From Streptococcus mitis (GTDB lineage Bacteria; Bacillota; Bacilli; Lactobacillales; Streptococcaceae), in the NCBI RefSeq assembly GCF_002860865.1, contig NZ_PKIE01000001.1:558001-622000 (forward strand): a stretch of 64,000 bases of DNA, in the 5' to 3' direction. The notes beneath the pieces were generated by a model. That model was not told the DNA's origin. It ran no database searches and saw only the letters and a list, made by a program, of their open reading frames with translations. Made by a program: the position numbers and the translations under genes. Positions 47,471-57,694 of the stretch are shown here, piece after piece. Within the stretch, counting starts at the first letter, position 1. Every line of letters begins with the position of its first letter.

Positions 47471-48367
47471 CTAAAAGATTTCGATATCAAAACCAATTTG
47501 ATCTACTTGACCAGGCTCTAGTTGGCGAACGTTTTTCTTATCTTCTAGATGATCTCCTTCTTCAAGGGATGTTGACAAGCCAGACCATGGTTCAAAAGCA
47601 ATGAAAGGACCTTTATTCAAAGTTGACCAGATAATGAGATTTGGAAACTCTGCAAAGTGCACTTTCAATCCCTTATCATGTTTACGAGAACGAAGGGCAA
47701 TTGTTCTAGATTGCAATTCATCTAAGGTGACTGCATCTGTGCTGAAAAGATCATAGCTGAGGTCTAATTCTTTTTGACCTTCTAGCCATGGACTTCTATC
47801 TTGAAAATCAAGCATCCCCGTTTCTGGGAAAGGACGTGGAACAGAGCAAGTCTCTTCTTTCTCAAACTCTAGATAATAATCTTCATAGACTTCATCATCC
47901 AGTAAGGGACAATTAAATCCTGGATGTCCACCAATAAAGTAAGGCATAACCTTGCTAGTTTCTTTATTGAAAATCTTGTATTGAGTCCGTACTGTCTTGC
48001 CAGTAAGGCTATAAGTGATTTCTAGTCGGAAATGATAAGGATAGTTTTGATAGCTATTCTCATCATCTTCAATTGCAAAAGTTACACTATTATCTGTCTG
48101 TTCAACTAATTCAAATTCTTTCTTGCGAACCAAACCATGACGAGGAATCTTTCCTTTGCTTTCCTGCCCCTTCTCATCTATATAGACAGCTGTATCCTCT
48201 CTCAATGAACCACAAATGGGAAAGAGAACAGGAGCTTGTCCACTCCAATAAGTAGCATCCCCTTGCCACAAATACTCAAGTCCCTCAGCATCTTTTATAG
48301 AAGAAAGAGCCCCACCAAAACTGTTAAATTGAACTCTTAATTGTTCTGATTTTAATTCAATTACCAT
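47471..48367 (-). CDS. lacX: Aldose-1-epimerase-like protein LacX
   Basis: 298 residues, galactose mutarotase-like beta-sandwich. It keeps LFPICGSLRED, KIPRHGLVRKKEF, the HPGFNCPL histidine and the AFEPWSGLST acidic residue. LacX proteins accompany lac operons in lactic acid bacteria; the exact sugar epimerised is not established. I start at the ATG at 48367 (GGAG 6 bases upstream). It lies downstream of gatC past a terminator and just upstream of the lac promoter. Confidence 0.88.
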   Translation of the reverse strand: MVIELKSEQLRVQFNSFGGALSSIKDAEGLEYLWQGDATYWSGQAPVLFPICGSLREDTAVYIDEKGQESKGKIPRHGLVRKKEFELVEQTDNSVTFAIEDDENSYQNYPYHFRLEITYSLTGKTVRTQYKIFNKETSKVMPYFIGGHPGFNCPLLDDEVYEDYYLEFEKEETCSVPRPFPETGMLDFQDRSPWLEGQKELDLSYDLFSTDAVTLDELQSRTIALRSRKHDKGLKVHFAEFPNLIIWSTLNKGPFIAFEPWSGLSTSLEEGDHLEDKKNVRQLEPGQVDQIGFDIEIF

Positions 48368-48396
48368 TATTTTCTCCAATTTCTTGATAGTTTATA

Positions 48397-48438
48397 AAAA
48401 ACTAGGCTGTCACTCCTAATGGTATGACAACCTAGTTT
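48397..48438 (-). terminator. Terminator between gatC and lacX
   Basis: Minus strand: AAACTAGGTTGTCA pairs with TGACAGCCTAGTTT (one G-U pair) and ends in a T run. Only about 30 bases separate it from the lacX ATG, so lacX probably depends on read-through. Confidence 0.85.
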
Positions 48439-48465
48439 CAACAATTTACATTTTATAGGAGCGCA

Positions 48466-49941
48466 TTATTTTGCTTTTGCTGCGTACTCTTCGTTACGTT
48501 TGATCATTTGTTTTCTGTACCAAGCAAAGATACCGATATAGAATACAAGGAAGACTACAGCACCAAGGATTGCTTTGATATCACCAGTTGTAGTGTTACC
48601 AATTGTCCAACCAAGAAGTTTTTCGATTGGTCCTTCAAGAGTTGAGTGAGTGATCAATTGAGTTTCGCTCACACCTGCTGGGAAGGCACCTACACCTTTA
48701 GCAAGTTCTGTTGCAAATGGTGCGATAAGTGTACCTGAAAGAAGGAAGAGTGGCAACAAGAGTGTTCCGAAGATAATCATACGGAGCAATTTACCACGAG
48801 TTACAACCAAGAGAGCTGGAGTAACACCCATAGCGATGATACCTGCAAGTGGCAAGATACCATTTCCGACTTTTGAGAGAAGCACAGCTTCAATCAACAT
48901 GATTGGTGCAAGTACGTTAGCACAAGCCCAGATTTCAGCACGACCAGCGATGAAAGGCCAGTCAAGACCGATGTTAAATTTACGTCCTTGAAGACGTTTA
49001 GTAGCAACGTTTGTAATACCTTGTGATAGTGGTTCTACGGCTGCGATGAACCATGAACCGATAAGTGAGAAGAGTTCCAAAGATACACCGGCAGTCAAAC
49101 CAAGAGACAACCATCCTTTGATAACAAGACGCCATTTATCTGCATCTGCAACCCCTGCAATTGGATGTGGAGTTCCCATAATACCGATTACAATACCAAG
49201 AATGAAACCGATGAAGAATTTAGAACCCCAGAAACCGATTTTTTTGTTCAATTTAGCAGCATCAAAGTCATATTTATCAAGACCTGGGAAGAATTTTTCA
49301 AAAATCTTATCCAAAACCATGATAACTGGGTTCATCATGTAGTTCATGTGAGTTGATGTCATTGGTGATGAACTTGGTGCGTTAAGAAGGTCATCAAATG
49401 TAGGTTTCATCAAGTCAGAGTTGATAATTTTCAACACACCAACAAGTACGATAGCTGCTGTAGCAATCAAGAGTGAAACCCCTTGGCTCACACCGTTGTT
49501 GTCTGCATACCATTTAATCAAAAGACCTGTGATAGACAAGTGCCAGATATCGAAGATATCAACGTCAAGTGTATCTGTTTTCTTCATAGCTAGCATCACT
49601 ATGTTGACAATCAACATGATGAGCAAGAAGTAAAGTGTCCAAGCAGAACCCCAAGTGATTGTAGCAAGTGGTGCCCAACCAACGTCGGTAATACTCAATT
49701 GAATACCAGTATTTTCAACGAATTTTGCAAGTGATGCTGAGAAAGCAGTGTTTAGCATACCGATGATGGCACCGATACCAGTAAGAGCGATGGCAAGTTT
49801 GATACCACCTTCAAGCGCTTTGGAGAATTTCACTCCAAAAAGTAGAGCCAATATTGTCAAAATGATCAACATGATGACAGGACCACCCATATCTAAGATA
49901 GGTGTGAAAACCTCTTTGATTAGGTCAAAGATTGCATCCAT
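48466..49941 (-). CDS. gatC: PTS galactitol-type enzyme IIC
   Basis: 491 residues, strongly hydrophobic with about eleven membrane segments. It opens LIKEVFTPILDMGGPVIMLI and contains NTAFSASLAKFVENTG and GIMGTPHPIAG, as in the GatC/SgcC family. The substrate is likely galactose or galactitol given the neighbouring tagatose pathway, since galactose-6-phosphate is what LacAB need. It follows gatB by 48 bases; a terminator follows. Confidence 0.9.
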   Translation of the reverse strand: MDAIFDLIKEVFTPILDMGGPVIMLIILTILALLFGVKFSKALEGGIKLAIALTGIGAIIGMLNTAFSASLAKFVENTGIQLSITDVGWAPLATITWGSAWTLYFLLIMLIVNIVMLAMKKTDTLDVDIFDIWHLSITGLLIKWYADNNGVSQGVSLLIATAAIVLVGVLKIINSDLMKPTFDDLLNAPSSSPMTSTHMNYMMNPVIMVLDKIFEKFFPGLDKYDFDAAKLNKKIGFWGSKFFIGFILGIVIGIMGTPHPIAGVADADKWRLVIKGWLSLGLTAGVSLELFSLIGSWFIAAVEPLSQGITNVATKRLQGRKFNIGLDWPFIAGRAEIWACANVLAPIMLIEAVLLSKVGNGILPLAGIIAMGVTPALLVVTRGKLLRMIIFGTLLLPLFLLSGTLIAPFATELAKGVGAFPAGVSETQLITHSTLEGPIEKLLGWTIGNTTTGDIKAILGAVVFLVFYIGIFAWYRKQMIKRNEEYAAKAK

Positions 49942-49989
49942 AACAGTTCCTCCCTTTTTTATGTTATATGAATGTTAACAAATTGATAA

Positions 49990-50295
49990 TTAGCTTAACC
50001 CATGTTCTTTGATAGCTGCTTCAATATTGTCAAATACTGGAGCACTCATAGCTGGGATACGGAATAAGATTGGTCCAGCTTCGATAACTGGAATACCTGG
50101 TTCAAAACCAAGATCTGTCGCAGCAATTGGTGTAAAGATGTCATAACCTTTGATAAGATCTTCGTTGACGTCCTTGACCATAACTGCATCACAGTGAACA
50201 TCGTAACCACGGTTTGAAAGTTCTTCTTCAAGAGCACTTTTTATTTGGTGGCTTGAGTTAACACCTGCACCGCAGGCAGCAAGAATTTTAATCAT
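49990..50295 (-). CDS. gatB: PTS galactitol-type enzyme IIB
   Basis: 101 residues, small Rossmann-like IIB. The phosphorylated Cys8 lies in ILAACGAGVNSSHQI, directly at the N-terminus. I use the ATG at 50295 with GGAGG 8 bases upstream instead of a frame extension of 12 codons. It receives phosphate from GatA. Confidence 0.92.
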   Translation of the reverse strand: MIKILAACGAGVNSSHQIKSALEEELSNRGYDVHCDAVMVKDVNEDLIKGYDIFTPIAATDLGFEPGIPVIEAGPILFRIPAMSAPVFDNIEAAIKEHGLS

Positions 50296-50333
50296 ATGGA
50301 TTTCCTCCGATTTAATATTTTTAATAGACAAGA

Positions 50334-50810
50334 TTAAGCGATTGCTTCAGCAATATAAGCATAGAGGGCTTCTGGTTCAGAAATTTTTGATAGGTCTTCA
50401 AGATGACCATTTCCAGTAAAGAAGTCCATCAACTGAGCAAGAATGTTCGTTTGACTTGAACTTGAGTTATTAATGATAAAGAAGAGCAAGGATACCTCTA
50501 CTTCCTTATCTGGTGCAATCATATTGTGGAAAGTCACTGGTTTATCCAATCGAACGACCACAACTTTTTCAGCTAGATTATGAACAATATCTGTGTGAGG
50601 AATAGCCACATTCGGCAAATCCTTACCCAAAAATTCCATATCTAGGCCAGTTGGAAATGACTTTTCACGCGTGATCAAGGCTTCACGATAGGTTGGAGTT
50701 ACGATTTCTCGTTCTTCCAATAAAGTAGCAACCTGATCAAAGAGATGTTCTTGATTATCCGCTTCTAAGCAAAACACAAGGTTTTTGTCAAAGAAATGAT
50801 CTAATCCCAT
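50334..50810 (-). CDS. gatA: PTS galactitol-type enzyme IIA
   Basis: 158 residues, fructose/mannitol-type IIA (PTS_EIIA_2). The phosphohistidine is in NVAIPHTDI (~86) and the second conserved region is PVTFHNMIAPDKEVEVSLLFF. I use the ATG at 50810, preceded by AGAAGG. First gene of gatABC; the promoter region is at 50847-50947. Confidence 0.92.
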   Translation of the reverse strand: MGLDHFFDKNLVFCLEADNQEHLFDQVATLLEEREIVTPTYREALITREKSFPTGLDMEFLGKDLPNVAIPHTDIVHNLAEKVVVVRLDKPVTFHNMIAPDKEVEVSLLFFIINNSSSSQTNILAQLMDFFTGNGHLEDLSKISEPEALYAYIAEAIA

Positions 50811-50846
50811 AAGGTTTTCCCTTCTTTCCATTAACTTTATGCTATA

Positions 50847-50947
50847 AGTATAACACTATATGAAATCGTTGTCAACGATTTTCTGTTGTTTTTTGTCTCT
50901 TTTTTTATATTTTTGTTGTTTTTTTGGTTTGTTACATAAAAACAAAC
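50847..50947 (-). promoter_or_regulatory. gatABC promoter with two palindromic operators
   Basis: Minus strand: -35 TTGACA (50870-50875), 17-base spacer, -10 TATACT (50847-50852). A perfect 19-base palindrome AAATCGTTG-T-CAACGATTT (50863-50881) covers the -35. Further upstream GTTTGTT-N7-AACAAAC (50927-50947) shares TTTGTTACA with the lac operon operator. Two different regulators, or LacR plus one more, may act here. Confidence 0.8.
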
Positions 50948-50989
50948 ACATAAGCAAACATTTCAAACATTTTTTCTGTTCTAGAAACT

Positions 50990-51018
50990 AAAAAAGCAGA
51001 CCATTTAAGCCTGCTTTA
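50990..51018 (-). terminator. Rho-independent terminator after lepA
   Basis: Minus strand: AAAGCAG and CTGCTTT arms, extended by a GC/GT pair, with a T run after. Confidence 0.82.
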
Positions 51019-51071
51019 CGATTGATTCTTATATAAATTTCCTATGAAGAAGGAAAGGCATTTCTGATAAC

Positions 51072-52895
51072 TTATTCTTCATCCATACTCAAGACGCTGA
51101 GGAAGGCTTCTTGTGGGACTTCAACTGATCCGATAGCTTTCATACGTTTCTTACCAGCTTTTTGTTTTTCAAGGAGTTTGCGTTTACGAGAAACGTCACC
51201 ACCATAACATTTAGCAAGTACGTTCTTACGAAGGGCCTTGATATCAGTACGAGCGACAATTTTGTGTCCAATAGCCGCTTGAATTGGCACCTCAAATTGT
51301 TGACGAGGGATGATTTTCTTGAGCTTATCAACGATGAGTTTTCCACGTTCGTAGGCAAAGTCCTTGTGAACGATAAAGCTAAGGGCATCCACCTTGTCTC
51401 CATTGAGAAGGATATCCATTTTCACTAGCTTAGATGGGCGGTACTCTGACAATTCATAGTCAAAGCTTGCATAACCGCGAGTTGAAGACTTGAGTTTATC
51501 AAAGAAGTCAAAGACGATTTCAGCCAATGGAATTTGATAGATAACATTGACACGGTTATCATCAATATAGTCCATCGTCACAAAGTCCCCACGCTTACGC
51601 TGAGCTAGCTCCATCACTGCTCCAACGAACTCCTGTGGTACCATGATTTGCGCCTTAACATATGGTTCTTCAATGGTCGCAATCTTAGTTGGATCTGGGA
51701 ATTCAGACGGGTTGGACACATCCATAGACTCACCGTCGGTCAAGTTGACCTTATAGATAACAGACGGAGCTGTCATGATGAGGTCGATGTTGAACTCACG
51801 CTCTAAACGTTCTTGGATAACATCCATATGGAGAAGTCCAAGGAAACCACAACGGAAACCAAATCCAAGTGCCTGAGATGTTTCTGGTTCAAACTGAAGA
51901 CTAGCATCATTCAGTTGCAATTTTTCAAGCGCTTCACGTAGGTCATTATACTTGTTTGACTCAATTGGGTAGAGACCTGCAAAAACCATAGGATTCATCT
52001 GCTTGTAACCATGTAATGGCTCTGCCGCAGGATTGGTTGCCAAGGTAACAGTATCACCCACACGAGTGTCTTGAACCGTCTTGATAGAAGCCGCAATATA
52101 ACCAACGTCACCAGTCGCAAGGAAATCACGACCAACTGCTTTGGGTGTAAAAATACCGACTTCGGTCACATCAAAGGTCTTGCCATTGCTCATGAGCTGA
52201 ATCTTATCACCAGGTTTGACCACTCCATCCATAACACGCACTTGGAGGATAACTCCTCGGTAAGCATCGTAAACAGAGTCAAAAATCAAGGCCTTCAGTG
52301 GTGACGTCACATCACCTGTTGGCGCTGGCACTTTTTCTACGATTTGCTCAAGAATTTCTTCGATACCGATACCAGCCTTGGCAGAAGCCAAAACTGCTTC
52401 ACTGGCATCCAAACCAATGACATCTTCAATCTCTGTACGCACGCGCTCAGGATCTGCAGCTGGTAGGTCAATTTTGTTAATGACTGGCATGATTTCCAAA
52501 TCATTGTCCAAGGCCAGATAAACATTGGCAAGGGTTTGAGCCTCAATCCCTTGGGCAGCATCAACCACCAAAATAGCTCCTTCACAGGCAGCTAGCGAAC
52601 GTGAAACTTCATAGGTAAAGTCCACGTGCCCCGGTGTGTCAATCAAGTGAAAAATGTAAGTTTCCCCATCTTTTGCAGTGTAATTGAGCTCTATGGCATT
52701 CAACTTAATGGTAATCCCACGTTCCCGCTCTAAATCCATACTATCCAAAAGCTGGGCCTGCATTTCACGGCTTGAAACCGTCTCAGTTTTTTCCAAAATG
52801 CGGTCTGCTAGAGTTGATTTCCCGTGGTCAATATGGGCGATAATAGAGAAGTTACGAATCTTCTCCTGTCGTTTTTTCAATTCTTCTAAGTTCAT
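51072..52895 (-). CDS. lepA: Elongation factor 4 (LepA)
   Basis: Ribosome-binding GTPase that promotes back-translocation. 607 residues from the ATG at 52895 (AGGA upstream), the standard length; a longer in-frame extension has no ribosome binding site. G1 [11 protein letters not shown]3 DTPGHVDF and G4 NKIDLP are present, as is the C-terminal KAGKKRMK domain. Confidence 0.96.
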   Translation of the reverse strand: MNLEELKKRQEKIRNFSIIAHIDHGKSTLADRILEKTETVSSREMQAQLLDSMDLERERGITIKLNAIELNYTAKDGETYIFHLIDTPGHVDFTYEVSRSLAACEGAILVVDAAQGIEAQTLANVYLALDNDLEIMPVINKIDLPAADPERVRTEIEDVIGLDASEAVLASAKAGIGIEEILEQIVEKVPAPTGDVTSPLKALIFDSVYDAYRGVILQVRVMDGVVKPGDKIQLMSNGKTFDVTEVGIFTPKAVGRDFLATGDVGYIAASIKTVQDTRVGDTVTLATNPAAEPLHGYKQMNPMVFAGLYPIESNKYNDLREALEKLQLNDASLQFEPETSQALGFGFRCGFLGLLHMDVIQERLEREFNIDLIMTAPSVIYKVNLTDGESMDVSNPSEFPDPTKIATIEEPYVKAQIMVPQEFVGAVMELAQRKRGDFVTMDYIDDNRVNVIYQIPLAEIVFDFFDKLKSSTRGYASFDYELSEYRPSKLVKMDILLNGDKVDALSFIVHKDFAYERGKLIVDKLKKIIPRQQFEVPIQAAIGHKIVARTDIKALRKNVLAKCYGGDVSRKRKLLEKQKAGKKRMKAIGSVEVPQEAFLSVLSMDEE

Positions 52896-52973
52896 GATTC
52901 TCTTCCTTTCAGGGTATCTATTTATTATAAATTGTTTTTGACATTTTGACAAGACCATACCCTGCTAGGAGTA

Positions 52974-53702
52974 CTAATCTTCAGCGACAAAGCCGTCATT
53001 TTCGATAAAGTAGTGTTCTGTCATTCCTTGGTCTGCAAAAACAATCCCATGAAGGACACCACCATAAACAGCTCCTCCGTCCATCCCAATCTTACCATCT
53101 TCTGTAGTCCAAAGCTCAGCTGTACCTCGGTCTTGCTTTAACAAACCATAAACCGGTGTATGGCCAAAGACAATGATTTTTCCAGTATGATTTTCTGCTT
53201 CGTGGAATGGTTTTCTAAGCCAGACTTTTTTATAATCTGTGGTTTCATGCCAGTCATCCAAGGTTAAATCAATACCTGCGTGAACAAAAATATACTTATC
53301 TGTCTCTACCACAAAAGGCATTTGACGAATAAATTCGACCAAATCTGCTGCTTCAGTAGCAACACGCTTGGCATCTTCTACTCCATCAACTGGTGCATCC
53401 AAGGGACGACCTAGGATAGAGTTAATGGTTGTATCTCCACCATTGCGACGATAGTGGTCATAGCTTTCTTCTGGGTTATCGAGCCAAGTCAAAAACATAT
53501 ACTCGTGGTTTCCTGACAAACAGATTGCCCCTTGATTATCAACCAAGTCCTTAACCATCTCTAGGACACGGCGACTATCTTCACCACGGTCAATCAAATC
53601 CCCTAGAAAGAGCAACTGGGTCTGACCATCCCATGTTTTGAGAAGGTCTTCCAGCATCCCAGCTTTTCCGTGAACATCTCCAATTACATAATAGTCTGTC
53701 AT
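52974..53702 (-). CDS. Calcineurin-like metallophosphatase (PrpE/ApaH-like)
   Basis: 242 residues. It shows all metallophosphoesterase signatures: GDVHG (8-12), GDLIDRGEDS (34-43), GNHEYM (~63) and later HAGID and FGHTPVYG histidines. Relatives act as serine/threonine phosphatases or diadenosine tetraphosphatases; the substrate is not decided by sequence. The ATG is one base beyond the recN stop, so it is the last gene of the recN operon or coupled to it. Confidence 0.88.
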   Translation of the reverse strand: MTDYYVIGDVHGKAGMLEDLLKTWDGQTQLLFLGDLIDRGEDSRRVLEMVKDLVDNQGAICLSGNHEYMFLTWLDNPEESYDHYRRNGGDTTINSILGRPLDAPVDGVEDAKRVATEAADLVEFIRQMPFVVETDKYIFVHAGIDLTLDDWHETTDYKKVWLRKPFHEAENHTGKIIVFGHTPVYGLLKQDRGTAELWTTEDGKIGMDGGAVYGGVLHGIVFADQGMTEHYFIENDGFVAED

Positions 53703-53703
53703 C

Positions 53704-55371
53704 TTATTTCTCCCTGTTTCTCAACAATTCTCTGGCTTGCGTCAGGGCTGCTTGAGTCACATCATCACCTGCCAACATCTTGGCAACTTCCTCCACTCGC
53801 TCTTCAACCGTCAAGAGACGAACAGTCGAAACTGTTGAATGGTCATTACTAATCTTCTCAATAAAGAATTGATAATCCGCAATCGCAATCACTTGTGGTA
53901 AATGAGAAATAGCTAGAACCTGCCCATGCTGACCAATTTTATGAATCTTCTGCGCAATAGCCTGAGCTACACGACCTGAAACTCCTGTATCCACTTCATC
54001 AAAGACAATACTTGTCTTGCCTTCTTTACGTGAAAAGGCAGACTTAATGGCTAGCATGAGACGAGACAATTCTCCGCCAGATGCAACCTTAACCAAGGGT
54101 TTAAAGTCTTCACCAGGATTGGTTGAAATGTAAAACTCGACCATTTCATTGCCCTCACGACTGAATTTGCCCTTGCTAAAACGAACATGAAACTGGGCTT
54201 TTTCCATATACAGGTCTTGCAGTTCTTGTTTAATCTCTGCTTCAAGTTGACTGGCCAAGTCATGACGAGCAGAGGCAAGTTGACCTGCCAAATCGACAAG
54301 ATTGACTTCCAACTTCTTAAGCTCTGCTTCCATGTCCTCAGATGAAAGGTTATATCCTGTCAAGAGATTGTATTCTTCCGTAATCTTGGCAAAATAAAGC
54401 AAGACATCGTCTACAGTCCCACCATACTTACGCGTAATGGTATGAAGGAGGTCCAAACGATTCTCAACCTGCATGAGACGATTGCCATCAAAATCAAGGT
54501 CCTCAATGATAGCTTCCAAACGTTTGCTAATGTCTTCTAAGACATAGTAGGTCTCAGACAGAGAGCTTGAAATTTCACGGTATTCAGGGTCATACTCTTC
54601 AACACTTTCCATGTCATTCATGGCCGAACGAACATTGGCCAGACTTGAAAAATCTTCATTGTCCAACATACTATATGCATTGGTCAGCGTATCCGCAATA
54701 TTTTTATGATTGAGAAGTTTATCACGCTCTTGATTGAGAGCCAGATCTTCTCCAGCTTGCAAGTTTGCTGCCTCAATCTCTGCCATTTGAAATTCCAACA
54801 TTTCAATACGTGCCTTATGTTCTTGTTGGTTTTTCTTGACTTCCAGAACCTGCTTACGCATTTTACGGTAGGCATCAAAACTCGTTTGATAGGTTTCTTT
54901 CAAGCCCCAAAAAGCTACGTCACCGAATTCATCCAACATTTGGATGTGCAGTTGAGGACGCATTAACTCTTCTTGGTCATGCTGACCATGAATGTCCACA
55001 AGATGTTGCCCAATAGCACGCAAAACAGACAGATTGACCATCTGGCCATTGACACGGCTGATACTACGACCATTTTGCAAAATTTCTCGACGGATGATAA
55101 TTTCATCACCTAATTCTAAACCTTGCTCATCAAAAATTTCCTGTAAAAGGCGACTATTCTCAACTGAGAAAAGCCCCTCAATCTCTGCCTTTGGCGCACC
55201 ATGACGAATAACATCTGTCGTCGCACGAGCTCCCAACATCATATTCATGGCATCAATGATAATCGACTTCCCTGCACCCGTTTCACCAGTCAAGACAGTC
55301 ATCCCCTTTTCAAAATTGAGGGAAATAGCCTCAATAATGGCAAAGTTTTTTATCGAAATTTCAAGTAACAT
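53704..55371 (-). CDS. recN: DNA repair protein RecN
   Basis: 555 residues, SMC-like ATPase for double-strand-break repair. Walker A GETGAGKSIIIDAM (~30-43) is followed by a long coiled-coil region (~155-365) and the ABC signature/Walker B ASGGELSRLMLAI ... SIVFDEVDTGVSG. It lies 6 bases after argR; the argR-recN neighbourhood is ancient in Firmicutes. Confidence 0.95.
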   Translation of the reverse strand: MLLEISIKNFAIIEAISLNFEKGMTVLTGETGAGKSIIIDAMNMMLGARATTDVIRHGAPKAEIEGLFSVENSRLLQEIFDEQGLELGDEIIIRREILQNGRSISRVNGQMVNLSVLRAIGQHLVDIHGQHDQEELMRPQLHIQMLDEFGDVAFWGLKETYQTSFDAYRKMRKQVLEVKKNQQEHKARIEMLEFQMAEIEAANLQAGEDLALNQERDKLLNHKNIADTLTNAYSMLDNEDFSSLANVRSAMNDMESVEEYDPEYREISSSLSETYYVLEDISKRLEAIIEDLDFDGNRLMQVENRLDLLHTITRKYGGTVDDVLLYFAKITEEYNLLTGYNLSSEDMEAELKKLEVNLVDLAGQLASARHDLASQLEAEIKQELQDLYMEKAQFHVRFSKGKFSREGNEMVEFYISTNPGEDFKPLVKVASGGELSRLMLAIKSAFSRKEGKTSIVFDEVDTGVSGRVAQAIAQKIHKIGQHGQVLAISHLPQVIAIADYQFFIEKISNDHSTVSTVRLLTVEERVEEVAKMLAGDDVTQAALTQARELLRNREK

Positions 55372-55377
55372 ATAGAC

Positions 55378-55809
55378 CTACCAATTTTTTACTTGTTCAA
55401 AGATTTCCTCAGCTAGACTTTCACTTCTGGCAATGACTAAAATCGAGCTATCATCAGCTAAACAACTAAAAATCTTATCCGCAAATGTCTCGATTAACTG
55501 AGCTTTTACAAAGGCTGTATTTCCTGGTATAACTTGGAGATTAATCATCTTATCCATCAATTCAGCTGACTCAATATTGTCTTCAGCCAGTTGCAAACTT
55601 TTCACGATTGATTTTGGCAATTCATAGACATAGGTGTTGTCTCTCAAAGGAATTTTGACAATGCCTAGCTCTTTGATATCACGTGATACTGTCGCTTGAG
55701 TGGCAGTGATTCCTGCCTCTTTCAAATGTTCTACGATTTCTTCTTGTGTACCGATTTGATAATCTGTCACAAATCGTCTAATTTTTTCAAGTCTCTCTTT
55801 TTTATTCAT
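55378..55809 (-). CDS. argR: Arginine repressor ArgR/AhrC family
   Basis: 143 residues. The N-terminal winged helix (~1-65) has TQEEIVEHLKEAGITATQATVSRDIKELGI. The C-terminal oligomerisation and arginine-binding domain has VIPGNTAFVKAQLIE and LADDSSILVIARS, where better-conserved repressors have GDDT. Streptococci encode several ArgR paralogues; this one, next to recN, may control arginine genes or act jointly with another. The start overlaps the tlyA stop by 8 bases. Confidence 0.9.
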   Translation of the reverse strand: MNKKERLEKIRRFVTDYQIGTQEEIVEHLKEAGITATQATVSRDIKELGIVKIPLRDNTYVYELPKSIVKSLQLAEDNIESAELMDKMINLQVIPGNTAFVKAQLIETFADKIFSCLADDSSILVIARSESLAEEIFEQVKNW

Positions 55810-56617
55810 CTTTAAATTGACTATGCGCCCTCTCTACTACTTTTTCAATCTCAGCAAGAACCTGATTGCTTGCTGACTCTTCTTTTTTCAAATACGCTAA
55901 AAACTCAATATTCCCATGACCACCTTGGATGGGAGAAAAATCCAATCCAAGGACTGAAAAGCCTTCCTCTACTACCATGGTTGTGACAGATTCAAGGACA
56001 TGTTGATGAACCTTGGCATCACGAATGATTCCGTTTTTCCCAATTTGCTCACGACCTGCTTCAAACTGGGGCTTAACCAAAGCCACAACCTGACCTTGTT
56101 CAGCCAAGACACGGTGCAAGGCCGGTAAAATAAGGCTGAGGGAAATGAAACTCACGTCAATGCTGGCAAAGCTCGGTTCCTGCTCGAAATCAGTCTTTTC
56201 AGCATAGCGGAAATTAAACTGCTCCATGCTGACAACCCGTGGGTCTTGACGTAATTTCCAAGCTAACTGATTGGTACCAACATCAACTGCAAAGACCAAC
56301 TCAGCACCATTCTGCAACATGACATCAGTAAATCCTCCAGTAGAAGCACCGATATCAATCGTTGTTGCTCCTTCCACTGACAAATCAAAGACCTGCAAGG
56401 CCTTTTCCAATTTCAAGCCACCACGGCTGACATACTTGAGTTTCTCACCCTTGAGTTTTAACTCGGTGTCATCTGGAATTTTCTCTCCTGGTTTATCAAA
56501 CCGTTCTCCATTCAGGACTGCTACGACTAGACCAGCCATAACACCGCGCTTGGCCTGTTCTCGCGTTTCAAACAAGCCCTGTTTATAAGCTAGTACATCC
56601 ACTCTTTCCTTAGCCAT
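55802..56617 (-). CDS. tlyA: TlyA-family rRNA 2'-O-methyltransferase / hemolysin-like protein
   Basis: 271 residues. An N-terminal S4 RNA-binding domain (~1-60, RVDVLAYKQGLFETREQAKRG) is joined to an FtsJ-like methyltransferase domain with SAM motif DIGASTGGFTDVML (~88-101) and LVKPQFEAGREQIGK. Mycobacterial TlyA methylates 16S and 23S rRNA; the hemolysin label is historical. Overlaps ispA by 8 bases and argR by 8. Confidence 0.9.
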   Translation of the reverse strand: MAKERVDVLAYKQGLFETREQAKRGVMAGLVVAVLNGERFDKPGEKIPDDTELKLKGEKLKYVSRGGLKLEKALQVFDLSVEGATTIDIGASTGGFTDVMLQNGAELVFAVDVGTNQLAWKLRQDPRVVSMEQFNFRYAEKTDFEQEPSFASIDVSFISLSLILPALHRVLAEQGQVVALVKPQFEAGREQIGKNGIIRDAKVHQHVLESVTTMVVEEGFSVLGLDFSPIQGGHGNIEFLAYLKKEESASNQVLAEIEKVVERAHSQFKDE

Positions 56618-57485
56618 TGATTCTCAAACTTTCTACTACTCTTACAATCGATTCTGTTTCAAAGGGAACCTGCTGGGCGATTTCTTCTAATTTGGCATTA
56701 GCTTGATCCAAAGTCTGGTTACAAAAGACAATTGCCTCTTCCAAGCCCAACAAGGCTGGATAGGTTGATTTTTCTGCCTGTAGGTCCTTTTGAGGCGTCT
56801 TGCCGATTTCCTCAAAACTAGCGGTCACATCCAGTACATCATCTCGAACTTGAAAAGCAAGCCCAATCAATTCACCTACAGTTTTAAGTTTCGCCTGCAT
56901 CTCAGGTGCCAATTCGGCTATAATAGCAGCCGCTTGAAAGGGATAGGCTAGTAGTTTCCCAGTCTTATTAGCATGAATGGTCTGAAGTTCTTCCAAAGAC
57001 AAATGCTGGTGTTCACCCTCCATGTCCAGAACTTGCCCAGCCACCATACCCAGACTACCTGAAGCAAGGGATAAGTTGGCAATCAAGTCCACCTTGATCT
57101 GACTTGGCAAATTTGCCTGCGCTATCAAAGCATAAGGATCTAGGAATAAAGCATCTCCTGCCAAAATGGCCATAGCTTCTCCAAATTTCTTATGATTGGT
57201 CAAACTCCCTCGACGATAATCATCATCATCCATAGCAGGAAGATCATCATGAATCAAGCTCCCTGTATGAATCATTTCCAAGGCCGCAGCCACCTGCGCG
57301 TGAGCAGGTTTAATAGCGACCTGCAAGGCTTCCAAAACTTCCAACAAGAGAAAAGGGCGAATACGCTTGCCACCAGCATGAATGGAATAGAGAACAGACT
57401 CTCGCAAACTAGAGGCAAACTGCTGGTCTCCATAAAAGTCTTCCAAGGCTGACTCGACAAGAGCTAATTTTTCTTGCTTCTTCAT
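56610..57485 (-). CDS. ispA: Polyprenyl synthetase (farnesyl/geranyl diphosphate synthase)
   Basis: 291 residues. The first Asp-rich motif is [16 protein letters not shown] (~83-98), the second is QVRDDVLDV (~216), and [10 protein letters not shown] precedes them. It condenses isopentenyl diphosphate with allylic diphosphates to make C15 (or C10-C20) chains for undecaprenol. Four-base overlap with xseB (ATGA). Confidence 0.92.
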   Translation of the reverse strand: MKKQEKLALVESALEDFYGDQQFASSLRESVLYSIHAGGKRIRPFLLLEVLEALQVAIKPAHAQVAAALEMIHTGSLIHDDLPAMDDDDYRRGSLTNHKKFGEAMAILAGDALFLDPYALIAQANLPSQIKVDLIANLSLASGSLGMVAGQVLDMEGEHQHLSLEELQTIHANKTGKLLAYPFQAAAIIAELAPEMQAKLKTVGELIGLAFQVRDDVLDVTASFEEIGKTPQKDLQAEKSTYPALLGLEEAIVFCNQTLDQANAKLEEIAQQVPFETESIVRVVESLRING

Positions 57486-57694
57486 TCAAAATCACTTTCT
57501 GTTCCGTCTTCTTGCATGACCTTGACCAAGGTCTTTTCAGCCTTGTCCAGCGTCGCTTGGAGCTCTTTTGACAAGACCATGCCCTTTTGAAAGGCAGCAA
57601 TCGCATCTTCCAGAGCAATTTCACCATTTTCCAAACTTTGGACAATGGTTTCCAGTTCTGCTAGATTTTCCTCAAATTTCTTTTGTTTTGACAT
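57482..57694 (-). CDS. xseB: Exodeoxyribonuclease VII small subunit
   Basis: 70 residues, all-helical; it begins [21 protein letters not shown], with the conserved [12 protein letters not shown] segment. Partner of XseA in degrading single-stranded DNA. Its start lies 23 bases inside the end of xseA. Confidence 0.94.
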   Translation of the reverse strand: MSKQKKFEENLAELETIVQSLENGEIALEDAIAAFQKGMVLSKELQATLDKAEKTLVKVMQEDGTESDFE

